32,419 nucleotides of DNA. It comes from Thermoplasmata archaeon (GTDB taxonomy: Archaea; Thermoplasmatota; Thermoplasmata; Lutacidiplasmatales; UBA184). The notes under the pieces are model-generated. The model saw only the letters and a list, made by a program, of their open reading frames with translations, did not search any database and was not told where the DNA came from. The stretch is taken from positions 1 through 32,419 of the forward strand of contig DAHUYN010000019.1 of NCBI GenBank assembly GCA_027315165.1, written 5' to 3'. Position 1 is the first letter of the stretch, and each line of letters begins with the position of its first letter. Below are positions 15,654 through 23,034 of this stretch, piece after piece. The position numbers were made by a program, and so were the translations under genes.

Positions 15654-16517
15654 ATGCCTCGACGGGGCCGGGCGGCCGCGGTCGGGGGGTCGTTCGACCA
15701 CTTCCACGCGGGGCACAAGGCCCTCCTCGACGCCGCGTTCGCCGAGGCGGCGTCGGTGGGGGTCGGGGTCTCGACGGACCGGTTCCTCAAGGCCCGGCGC
15801 AAGCCCCACGCCGACCGGCTGCAGGGCTACGCGCGCCGTCGGGCGTCGGTCGTGCGCTACCTCAACGGCCGGTATCCGAGCTCCCGCTGGTGGATCACGC
15901 CGCTCGACGACGCCTGGGGCCGCTCGGTCGAGGCCGGCGTGGACGTCCTCGTCGCGTCGGCCGAAACGGCCCGCGGCGCCCGGCTCGTCAACGCCGAGCG
16001 CCGCCGACGCGGGCTCCGCCCGCTCCGGCTCCGCCTCGTCCCGCTCGTCCGCGGGGAAGATGGGCTCGTCGTCAGCGCCCGGCGTATCCGGGCCCGGGCG
16101 ATCGACGCGGAGGGTCACCGACGTCGACCGCTCCTCGTCGCCCTCGTGACCGCGGCCGGACCCGCGCATCGCCCCCTCTCGGCCCTCGTGACGGCCGCGC
16201 TCCCGTCGGTCTCGCTGCGACGGACGCGGGTGCCTCGACCTCGCGGCGCGCGGGCCGGGACGGGTCGACGGGAGAGCCGGCGGGCCGCCCTCGACGCCGC
16301 GGGGCGCGCGGACTACGGGCTCGCCCTCGTGGCGGGCGATCGCGGGACCTGGGTCGCGCTCGCGCGCGAGGCGGAGGTCGTCGGCGACCGGCTCGCCCGG
16401 ACCGACGCCGGCATCGGCGAGGCGGTCCGCGCGCTGTTTGGTCGGGCGCGAGTCGACCGAAAGGTTATCAGGGCCACGACGGCTCGTGCCCCACGATGGA
16501 GACGTACCTCCGCGTGA
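15654..16517 (+). CDS. coaD: Phosphopantetheine adenylyltransferase with C-terminal DUF84-like domain
   Basis: CoaD makes dephospho-CoA from 4'-phosphopantetheine and ATP. Residues 1-155 show the archaeal form: AAVGGSFDHFHAGHKALLDA with the nucleotidyltransferase HxGH at 18-21, STDRFLKARRKPHADRLQGY, and DGLVVSARRIRARAID. The protein is 287 residues, about 130 longer than CoaD alone. The extra part (about 160-275) has RRAALDAAGRADYGLALVAG and GDRLARTDAGIGEAVRALFG, which resembles a diverged DUF84 (inosine/xanthosine triphosphatase-type) domain lacking several family residues, so it may be a structural or regulatory relic. ATG 15654 is 5 nt after the zinc-ribbon gene; the 3' end overlaps the next gene by 22 nt. 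Confidence 0.87.
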   Translation: MPRRGRAAAVGGSFDHFHAGHKALLDAAFAEAASVGVGVSTDRFLKARRKPHADRLQGYARRRASVVRYLNGRYPSSRWWITPLDDAWGRSVEAGVDVLVASAETARGARLVNAERRRRGLRPLRLRLVPLVRGEDGLVVSARRIRARAIDAEGHRRRPLLVALVTAAGPAHRPLSALVTAALPSVSLRRTRVPRPRGARAGTGRRESRRAALDAAGRADYGLALVAGDRGTWVALAREAEVVGDRLARTDAGIGEAVRALFGRARVDRKVIRATTARAPRWRRTSA

Positions 16518-16717
16518 CCTTCTCGAGCGACGGGGCCCGGCCCTCGGAGGTCGCGACCCGGCTCGAACAGTTCGGGTTCGTCCCGACGCAGGGGAACTAC
16601 GACTTCGTCTACGACTGGAACGGCGGAGCCACGAGGACGCAGCTGATCGACCTCTACGACCAGGTCGGCCATCTCCTCCAAGGCTACGGCGTGCTCGTCG
16701 AGCTCGAGACCGTCTGA
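16496..16717 (+). CDS. Small conserved protein of unknown function
   Basis: 73 residues: METYLRVTFSSDGARPSEVA, LEQFGFVPTQGNYDFVYDW, LIDLYDQVGHLLQGYGVLVE. The alternating beta-alpha pattern suggests a small ferredoxin-like or swapped-hairpin fold. I do not recognise a named family. ATG 16496 lies inside the end of coaD (22-nt overlap), but CGAAAGGTTATC about 26-38 bp upstream could also serve as an internal promoter giving a leaderless message. The high third-position GC and lack of a competing frame support that it is real. Confidence 0.75.
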   Translation: METYLRVTFSSDGARPSEVATRLEQFGFVPTQGNYDFVYDWNGGATRTQLIDLYDQVGHLLQGYGVLVELETV

Positions 16718-16746
16718 GCGGCCGGTGGGCGTCGCGCCGGGTCAAC

Positions 16747-16754
16747 CTTAAATC
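16747..16754 (+). promoter_or_regulatory. TATA box of the DUF5611-like gene
   Basis: CTTAAATC, preceded by GTCAAC, lies about 30 bp before GTG 16780 and is the only AT-rich element in the gap. It is placed for a leaderless transcript that would carry the DUF5611-like gene and the overlapping site-2 protease gene. Confidence 0.6.
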
Positions 16755-16779
16755 GCGACTCCCGGTTCTCGCGTCGTCC

Positions 16780-17106
16780 GTGACGAACTATCCCGTGAAG
16801 CTCAGCCACCGGGCCCGTCTGACCCCCGACGGGATCCTCGCGACCGCGTGCGACGCCTTCGGGAGCGGCGCGCGCGACGGCGAGGTCGTCTCCGCCTCCT
16901 TCGGGGCGCTCACGAGGCTCACCGCTCGCGTGGCCGGCAAGGAGCTCGCCGTCGAGACGACCATGGACCCGAAGGTCTCCGTCGACGTCGCCGCCGAGAC
17001 GGTCCGCCGGTACAACCGGTTCCTCGAGGGCGCGACGGGATTCAACTCCAAGGAGCGGGCGAAGCGGCTCAGGAAGTCCGGCGCGAGCTCCGGCCGTGGG
17101 GCCTGA
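16780..17106 (+). CDS. DUF5611-like small protein
   Basis: 108 residues: MTNYPVKLSHRARLTPDGIL, GEVVSASFGALTRLTARVAG, KELAVETTMDP, then ETVRRYNRFLEGATGFNSKE and a basic tail. This matches my memory of a Thermoplasmata family (DUF5611, related to T. acidophilum TA0095) with an alpha/beta TBP-like fold and the closing NxFLExATGxxxKER motif; the assignment is by eye. The start is GTG 16780, placed about 30 bp after a TATA box. The stop overlaps the start region of the site-2 protease gene by 11 nt, so the two are co-expressed. Function is unknown. Confidence 0.8.
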   Translation: MTNYPVKLSHRARLTPDGILATACDAFGSGARDGEVVSASFGALTRLTARVAGKELAVETTMDPKVSVDVAAETVRRYNRFLEGATGFNSKERAKRLRKSGASSGRGA

Positions 17107-18697
17107 GCCTGTGGGCGCACCGGGCGCGCCGCGCTGGACGGCTCCTCCGCCCCCGCCCGGGACCGAGGTCGAACGGCTTCGGACGACGGTGGCCCGGTAC
17201 TTCCCCGTCTACGAGACCCGGATCACCCCCGTCTCGCTCCTCCTCCTGGTCCACCCCGACCCGGCGACGCTCGAGGAGCGGTTCGACCGGCTGCGGCAGG
17301 AGCTGTGGGGCCAGTACTATGTCCCGCAGATCCGGCTCGAGCGCGGCGAGTACGTCCTCGAGATCGTGCGCCGTCCGACGCGCAGCCCCTGGGGCGGCCT
17401 CACGAACCTGGTCCTTCTCGCGGCCACCGTGCTGACGACCGTCGCCGCCGGCGCCTTCCTCTGGCTCGCCTACGTCGGCGGCTCGACACTCTCCTGGAGC
17501 GACTTCGTCTGGGGCGGGCTTTCGTTCGCGCTGCCCCTGATGCTCGTCCTCGGCCTTCACGAGCTCGCCCACTATGTGATGGCCCGGTACCACCACGTCG
17601 AAGCCTCGCTCCCGTTCTTCATCCCCGTCCCGCCCCCGTTCATCCTCTTCGGGACGTTCGGCGCGTTCATCAGCCTCCGCGAGCCGATCCCGAGCAAGAA
17701 GGCGCTCCTCGACATCGGCGCGGCGGGCCCGCTGGCCGGCTTCCTCGTCGCGATCCCCGTGACCCTCTACGGGCTGTTCCTCTCGGCGCATGCGCCCGCC
17801 CTCTCCGTCGCGAACTGCGGCCCGTCGTTCTTCGGCGTCACCTACGGGAACTTCCTCATCGGGGGGTCCGCGTTCTGGTACTTCCTCCAGCTCCTCTTCC
17901 CGTTCTCGATCTCGAACCTCCACCCCGTGGCGCTCGCGGGCTGGGTCGGCCTCCTCGTGACGGCGATCAACCTGCTGCCCGCGGGCCAGCTCGACGGCGG
18001 GCACGTCTTCCGCGCCCTCCTCGGGGACCGGGCCCGCTGGGTGAGCTATGCCGCGGTCGTCCTCCTCTTCGTCCTCGGGGTCTTCCTCTACCAGGGCTGG
18101 CTGATCTTCGCCATCCTGATCCTGTTCCTCGGGGTCCGCCATCCCCCTCCGCTCAACGACATCACGAAGCTCGACGCCAAGCGCATCGCCGTCGGTCTCG
18201 TCGCCGTCGGGATCCTCGTCTCGGGGTTCGTCCTCGTCCCGATCGCGGCGCCGAGCGGCCAGTTCGGGATCGCGGCCTCCTCGTACGGTGGCGCGGCGCT
18301 CCCGCCCGGGGCCGCGATGGCCGACAACCTCTCCCTCACCGTCGCGAACCAGGACCTGGTCGGCCACGGCTACGTCCTCTCGGGAACGATCCAGAACGTC
18401 GTCGCGGACCTCAACGGGCGACCGACGCAGCTCTCGGGGTCGGCCCTGCTCGCGTTCGAGGCCAACGCGACCTGGGTGGTGCTGCTCCCCAACGGGAACA
18501 CGACGACCTACTCGGGCGTCGGGAACTTCTCGCTTCCCGGGGCGCAGTACTTCGGGATCGACGCGGGCGCGTCAGCGACGGCCGTCGTCACGTTCTCCGA
18601 CTCGCAACAGGCGGTCGTGACGATCCTTCTCACCGTGAACGCGCTCTGCGGCGAGGGCGGGCCGGGCCCGCAATCGACACCGTTCACGGTGCAGTGA
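17096..18697 (+). CDS. Site-2 protease (M50) with C-terminal extracytoplasmic domain
   Basis: Intramembrane zinc metalloprotease of the S2P/M50 family. Residues 20-95 form a cytosolic alpha/beta domain (TVARYFPVYETRITPVSLLL). The membrane core follows: a helix at about 103-125, the catalytic HELAH at 155-159 in LVLGLHELAHYVMARYHH, the hydrophobic PFFIPVPPPFILFGTFGAFI segment, and the second metal motif NLLPAGQLDGGH (Asp300). Further helices run to about 340, with one more near 365-385. The last 140 residues are a beta-rich, probably extracytoplasmic domain with NAT and NGNTTT sequons. Length 533. Start GTG 17096 (overlapping the previous gene) or GTG 17111. Such enzymes release membrane-tethered regulators; a candidate substrate type is encoded at 21648-22937. 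Confidence 0.92.
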   Translation: MGPEPVGAPGAPRWTAPPPPPGTEVERLRTTVARYFPVYETRITPVSLLLLVHPDPATLEERFDRLRQELWGQYYVPQIRLERGEYVLEIVRRPTRSPWGGLTNLVLLAATVLTTVAAGAFLWLAYVGGSTLSWSDFVWGGLSFALPLMLVLGLHELAHYVMARYHHVEASLPFFIPVPPPFILFGTFGAFISLREPIPSKKALLDIGAAGPLAGFLVAIPVTLYGLFLSAHAPALSVANCGPSFFGVTYGNFLIGGSAFWYFLQLLFPFSISNLHPVALAGWVGLLVTAINLLPAGQLDGGHVFRALLGDRARWVSYAAVVLLFVLGVFLYQGWLIFAILILFLGVRHPPPLNDITKLDAKRIAVGLVAVGILVSGFVLVPIAAPSGQFGIAASSYGGAALPPGAAMADNLSLTVANQDLVGHGYVLSGTIQNVVADLNGRPTQLSGSALLAFEANATWVVLLPNGNTTTYSGVGNFSLPGAQYFGIDAGASATAVVTFSDSQQAVVTILLTVNALCGEGGPGPQSTPFTVQ

Positions 18698-18709
18698 GCC
18701 GCGTCCCGC

Positions 18710-19720
18710 CTAGCCCGTGCGCTCGTAGACGCGGAACTCCCGCGTCAGGCTCCGGTGGACCCGGTCGGGGATCCGGTCCCGCTCGACCCAGCCCTCGACG
18801 AGCGAGGGAGGTCCCCCCGGAACGATGACGACCGCGAGGCCCCCGCGACGGACGAATCGCGTCCACTCGGGGAGGCAGCGGGCCACGAGCGCCGCGGGAT
18901 CCTCGCCGCCGGCGCCCGACTGGCGTCCGTACGGCGGGTCGGTGAGGATCGCGTCCCACGCGCCTCCCCCCGGCGGCGGGAACGCGGCGGCGGCGTCGCC
19001 GACGGTGACGGACGCGGCGCTCTCGCCCGCGTGACCGAAGTTGCGGAGCGCCCCGCGGACCATCTCCGCGTCCCGGTCGACGCCCGAGCAGCGGGCCCCG
19101 AGGAGCGCGGCCTCGAGGAGAAGCGCCCCGGTCCCGCAGAACGGGTCCACGACGCGGTCGCCCGGCCGGACCCGCGCGAGGTTCGCCGCCGCCCGCGACA
19201 GCCTCGGGGGAAGGCTCACCGGCCGCTGGAACGGGAACCGCGGCATCCGGCGGCTCTCGAACGCGCGTCGGTCGATCGTCGCCACCTCCTCGAAGAGGCG
19301 CAGGTCGGACCGCGCCGGGACGTACCAGAAGCGGCGCGTCGGGCGCTCGAGGTCGATCGTCCCTCCCCCCTCGACGAAGGCTCGCGCCAGCGCGTGGACC
19401 CACGGCTCGACGACGTCGGCACGGGCCCCGTGCAGCGGTCGGAACCGGGCGCGGCCGCCCTGCGCCCCCTCACGGCCGAACCACGCTCGTGCGGCGTCGA
19501 GGTCGCGGAGCGGGAGCTCGGCCAAGCAGCGCCGCGCGAGCGCGAGCCGGCCCGCGAGCGCGACCGCGGTCCCGCGGCTGCCCGGCACGGGGGCCATCCC
19601 GTCGAGAAGGGGCTCCTCGGGCGAGACGACGGTGTCGAGGGCCGCGGCCGCGCCACCGAGCTCCGCGCGCGCGAGGCGCAGGTTCTCTTGCGAGAGCTCG
19701 ACCCAGAGCGATTCCGTCAT
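18710..19720 (-). CDS. tRNA (guanine-N2) methyltransferase, Trm-G10-like
   Basis: 336 residues: an N-terminal THUMP-type RNA-binding region (LWVELSQENLRLARAELGG to about 150), a linker with RRMPRFPFQRPVSLPPRLSR, and a Rossmann methyltransferase domain with SAM loop DPFCGTGALLLEAALLGAR (192 on), GVDRD, and the catalytic DPPYGR at 261-266. This is the arrangement of archaeal Trm-G10, which makes m2G/m2,2G at position 10 of tRNA. ATG 19720 overlaps the stop of the Mut7-C gene as ATGA, so the two are translationally coupled. It is convergent with the site-2 protease gene, 12 bp apart. Confidence 0.9.
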   Translation of the reverse strand: MTESLWVELSQENLRLARAELGGAAAALDTVVSPEEPLLDGMAPVPGSRGTAVALAGRLALARRCLAELPLRDLDAARAWFGREGAQGGRARFRPLHGARADVVEPWVHALARAFVEGGGTIDLERPTRRFWYVPARSDLRLFEEVATIDRRAFESRRMPRFPFQRPVSLPPRLSRAAANLARVRPGDRVVDPFCGTGALLLEAALLGARCSGVDRDAEMVRGALRNFGHAGESAASVTVGDAAAAFPPPGGGAWDAILTDPPYGRQSGAGGEDPAALVARCLPEWTRFVRRGGLAVVIVPGGPPSLVEGWVERDRIPDRVHRSLTREFRVYERTG

Positions 19721-20190
19721 TCCGCGGCCGCGAGCCAGGCGGCGACCTCCCTCCGGACGCGGGCGGTATGCGAGCCCTCCCAGTAGAGGTGGCCGCAGGC
19801 GACGCAGGCGTACACGAGAAGGTCCGGGCCCCCCCCGCGTCGCGGCACCTCGCGCGGCCACGGCCCCGAGGCGGGCGGCGTCCAGGGCGCGAGTAAGGCG
19901 TTGCAGAGCGTGCAGCGCGTGAACGCGACCTCGAACGACGCCGACGGCGCGGCCGCGCGGACGGCCCGCAGCTGGCCCTGGATGTCTCGGGCGGTGAGCA
20001 GGACGGCGCCGGGGACCCGACGGGCGAGGTCCCGGTCCCGGGTGAGGAGCCGACGCCCCTCCGCGACCGCGCGCCGCGCGATCTCGTCGTCGTCGAGACC
20101 TCGCGCGTACTCGGTGTCGTGGCCGAGGAAGCGGAGGTACCGGGCGAGCCGGCCGACCATCTCGTCGGCGATCCAACGCGGCTCGGACAT
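19717..20190 (-). CDS. Mut7-C RNase-domain protein
   Basis: 157 residues: WIADEMVGRLARYLRFLGHD with the conserved Asp at 9, RRLLTRDRDLARR (Asp 52 and 54), VLLTARDIQGQL, then a zinc ribbon C93xxC96 ... C129xxC132 (TRCTLCNALL; YACVACGHLYW). This is the Mut7-C family, a PIN-like fold with acidic residues and a C-terminal zinc ribbon, predicted to be an RNase. The overlapping Trm-G10-like gene suggests a shared link to tRNA or RNA processing. ATG 20190 faces glmM with a 63-bp gap that holds only a weak TATA-like CCATACGGTTT region for both directions. Confidence 0.88.
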   Translation of the reverse strand: MSEPRWIADEMVGRLARYLRFLGHDTEYARGLDDDEIARRAVAEGRRLLTRDRDLARRVPGAVLLTARDIQGQLRAVRAAAPSASFEVAFTRCTLCNALLAPWTPPASGPWPREVPRRGGGPDLLVYACVACGHLYWEGSHTARVRREVAAWLAAAE

Positions 20191-20253
20191 CGCCCGGGCG
20201 GGGAGCGCCGGGCCCCATACGGTTTGCCGCGCCGCGTCCGCGCCGATAATCCT

Positions 20254-21651
20254 ATGAGCCGGGGCGACCACAACTCGCGCGTGCGTCTCTTCGGGACCAA
20301 CGGGATCCGCGAGGTCGTCGGCGAGCGGCTGACGCCTCCGTTCGTCGTCCGCGTGGCCGGGGCGATCGCGCGGACGACGCCCATCGGTCCCCCGATCCTC
20401 GTCGGTCGCGACGGGCGGACCTCGAGCCCGGCGATCTCCGCGATCGTCGCCTCGACCCTCGCGCTCGCGGGCCACCGGGTCGTCCAGGTCGGCACGCTCC
20501 CCACGCCGGCGATCCAGTACAACGTCCTCCGGCTCCAGGCGCAGCTCGGCGTCGTCGTGACGGCCTCGCACAATCCCCCCGAGTTCAACGGCCTCAAGTG
20601 CATCGCCGGGGACGGCCTCGAGGTCCTCCGGCCCGTTGAGGAGGCGATCGAGGAGGCGGTCTCGCGCGAGGAGGGGCTCGCCGTGCGCTACGACGCGGTC
20701 GGCGAGGTCGTCGACGACCACCAGGGAGCCCAGCGCTACGTCGACGGGATCCTCGGCCAGGTCGACGTCGCCGCGATCCAGCGGGCCCACCCGCGGGTGG
20801 TCCTGGACTGCGGGAACGGCGCCTCGGTCGTGACGAGCCCGACGCTCCTCCGGCGCCTCGGCTGCCGGTTGGTGACGCTCAACGGCCAGCTCGACGGGAC
20901 GTTCCCGGGCCATCTCTCCGAGCCGACGCCCGAGAACCTCGCCGACCTCGTACGAACGGTCCCGGCCGTCGGGGCGGACCTCGGGGTCGCGCACGACGGG
21001 GACGCGGACCGGGCCGTGTTCGTCGACGAGAAGGGCACCTACCTCCCCGGCGAGCGGATCCTCACCCTCTTGGCCCAGGAGTTCGTGCGCCGACACCCGG
21101 GCGGCGTCGTCGTCACGCCCGTCTCGGCCTCACAGTCCGTCGAGGACGTCGTGCGGGCCCTCGGGGGCGAGGTCGTCTACACGAGGGTCGGCTCACCCGT
21201 CGTCACGAGGGAGATGCAGCGGCGCCACGCCGTCTTCGGGGGCGAGGAGAACGGTGGGCTCATCTTCCCGGCGTTCCAGCTCGCTCGGGACGGCGCGATG
21301 ACGGCCGCCGCGGTCCTCGAGCTGCTCGCGACGCGCGGGCTCACGCTCTCCGAGGCGGTCAAGGACCTCCCGGCCTACACGCTCGTCAAGGAGAAGGTCC
21401 CCTGCCCCGTCGACAAGCGCGAGGCCGTCCTCGAGGCGCTCGCCGCCTCGGCGACCCGCGAGGGCGGCCGGGTCGTGACGCTGGACGGCCTCAAGATCTT
21501 CGTCGAGGACGGCTGGCTGCTCCTCCGCCCCTCGGGCACGGAGCCGCTCATCCGGGTCTTCGCCGAGTCCAAGCAGCCGGAGCGGGCCCGCGCGCTCGCC
21601 CGCGACGGCCTCGAGCGCGTCGGGGCCGCGCTCGCGGCCCTCGGCGCCTAG
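20254..21651 (+). CDS. glmM: Phosphoglucosamine mutase / phosphomannomutase family
   Basis: 465 residues of the alpha-D-phosphohexomutase family with all four domains: RLFGTNGIREVV at the N-terminus, the phosphoserine loop TASHNPPEFNGLK (catalytic Ser105), the metal loop DGDADR (248-253), the sugar-binding loop GGEENGGLIFP, and the phosphate loop RPSGTEPLIRVFAES. The RLFGTNGIR start and overall form fit archaeal GlmM-type enzymes (glucosamine-6-P to glucosamine-1-P) better than PMM/PGM, but specificity is not certain. Such sugars feed S-layer and protein glycosylation, in keeping with the N-glycosylation sequons of the surface proteins next door. ATG 20254 is chosen by homology. Its TAG stop shares a CTAG with the convergent gene's stop. 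Confidence 0.9.
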   Translation: MSRGDHNSRVRLFGTNGIREVVGERLTPPFVVRVAGAIARTTPIGPPILVGRDGRTSSPAISAIVASTLALAGHRVVQVGTLPTPAIQYNVLRLQAQLGVVVTASHNPPEFNGLKCIAGDGLEVLRPVEEAIEEAVSREEGLAVRYDAVGEVVDDHQGAQRYVDGILGQVDVAAIQRAHPRVVLDCGNGASVVTSPTLLRRLGCRLVTLNGQLDGTFPGHLSEPTPENLADLVRTVPAVGADLGVAHDGDADRAVFVDEKGTYLPGERILTLLAQEFVRRHPGGVVVTPVSASQSVEDVVRALGGEVVYTRVGSPVVTREMQRRHAVFGGEENGGLIFPAFQLARDGAMTAAAVLELLATRGLTLSEAVKDLPAYTLVKEKVPCPVDKREAVLEALAASATREGGRVVTLDGLKIFVEDGWLLLRPSGTEPLIRVFAESKQPERARALARDGLERVGAALAALGA

Positions 21652-22937
21652 CGCGTCGGGGTCGGCGCTCGCCGCGTCGCCCGGAGCTCCCGGGCGAGCG
21701 CCTCGCCTCGCGGGGTCAGCCGGTAGACCTTGAGCCGCCTCGGCTGGCCGCGCACGTGACGGACGTCCTCGAGGAGGATGCCGGCCGCGACGAGCCGTCG
21801 GAGGACGTTCGTCAGCGCGTTCTGCCGCGTCCCGAGCGCCGCCGACATCCCGAGCTGGGTGAACCCGAGCGTGGCGACCTCGTCCGATCCGAGCGTCCCG
21901 AGGCCGGCGAGGTGCAGGACGATCCGCTGGGAGAGCCGAAGCGCCTCCCGACCCGGAGCCGTCGACGACGGATCGGGTGCCGCGGCCGCCGACGCCGCGA
22001 CGACGGCCGGCTCGGCGGAGGTGCCGGCGGGCACGACGTCGGGCGCGGCCGCGGGTGGGCCGGCCGGCGCCGCGGACGTCGTGGGCGAGCCGGCCGCCGG
22101 CCGAGGAGCCGGTGGAGCGGGCTCCGTCCCGGGCCCGACGTCAGGGGCCAAGGCGGCGACCTCGGGCACGGCGGCGGGAGCGGGCGCCGGCTCGCGGGCC
22201 GGGCTCGAGGGGGGCTCGGGCTCCTCGCGCCGCCCGAGCCACCGTCCCACCAGGAGGGCCCCGACCGCCGTTCCGCCGATCGCGGCCGCCGCGACGGCGG
22301 CCAGCGCAAGCGCCTCGGAGGCGCCGCCCGTCGGGCTGCTCGCCGCCGCGCCCGTGACGTTGACGGCGACGACGGCGGTCGCATAGTGCCCGCTGCTGTC
22401 GGTGACATTCAGCCGGACGTCGAACGTCCCGGCTCGCTCGAAGGTGTAGCGGATCACGAGCCCGCTGCCGTTCCCCCCGTCCCCGAACTCCCACAGGACG
22501 GAGGGGTAGGTGCCGCTCCCGCCGTTGATGGTCGCCGAGAACATGTCGAGGAACGGCGCGACGCCCCCCTGCGACTGGCTGAGGATCGAGACGCTGAGCG
22601 CGGACGGGACGAGCGAGAGGGGGAGGAACTGGGAGGCGGAGACGTTCCCCTCGAAGGCGACCACCGAGACGTTGAAGGTCCCCGGTCCCGCGTAGCGGTG
22701 GACGGGGTCGGCGTAGGCCGGCCCGGAGCCGTTCGCGAAGTGACCGTCGCCGAAGTTCCAGGAGAAGGCGGTCGGCGTGCCGGGAACGACGGTCGCGGAG
22801 AAGGTGAGCAGGAGCGGGTCCGTCGGGGAGGGCGTGTAGGAGATCGCGACGCTGAAGCCCCCATTGGCGCCGACGTGGGACGGCCCGGCCGTCGCGACCG
22901 CCGGAACGCCGAGAAGGAGGCCGACCGCGAGGCCCAC
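21648..22937 (-). CDS. Membrane-tethered winged-helix protein with PKD ectodomain
   Basis: 429 residues from GTG 22937. Order: hydrophobic N-terminus (signal or anchor), two PKD-like domains (SWNFGDGHFANGSG near 60-75; LWEFGDGGNGSG near 150), a transmembrane helix (ALALAAVAAAAIGGTAVGAL, about 208-232) followed by RWLGRR, a Pro/Ala linker of about 100 residues, and a C-terminal winged helix (LRLSQRIVLHLAGLG, TQLGMSAALGTRQNALTNVL, RRLKVYRLTPRGEALA). The topology puts PKD outside and the DNA-binding domain in the cytosol, like a one-component membrane regulator. The start is doubtful: codons just upstream in frame encode KRRRRYGG and more of the hydrophobic stretch, as a signal peptide would, but contain no ATG, GTG or TTG. 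Confidence 0.83.
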   Translation of the reverse strand: MGLAVGLLLGVPAVATAGPSHVGANGGFSVAISYTPSPTDPLLLTFSATVVPGTPTAFSWNFGDGHFANGSGPAYADPVHRYAGPGTFNVSVVAFEGNVSASQFLPLSLVPSALSVSILSQSQGGVAPFLDMFSATINGGSGTYPSVLWEFGDGGNGSGLVIRYTFERAGTFDVRLNVTDSSGHYATAVVAVNVTGAAASSPTGGASEALALAAVAAAAIGGTAVGALLVGRWLGRREEPEPPSSPAREPAPAPAAVPEVAALAPDVGPGTEPAPPAPRPAAGSPTTSAAPAGPPAAAPDVVPAGTSAEPAVVAASAAAAPDPSSTAPGREALRLSQRIVLHLAGLGTLGSDEVATLGFTQLGMSAALGTRQNALTNVLRRLVAAGILLEDVRHVRGQPRRLKVYRLTPRGEALARELRATRRAPTPTR

Positions 22938-23034
22938 GAGGAGGCCGAGCGCGGTCGTCGCCGGGCGGGTCCGCCCGGCACGACGACCGCCGTATCTCCG
23001 TCGTCGCTTCGGTCTCGCGGGACCGGCGCTCCCT

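Noticed and set aside
20119-20253. Upstream extension of glmM to 20119
   Set aside because: The extra residues are antisense to the Mut7-C gene and lack family homology; the mutase family begins near RLFGTNGIR, just after ATG 20254.
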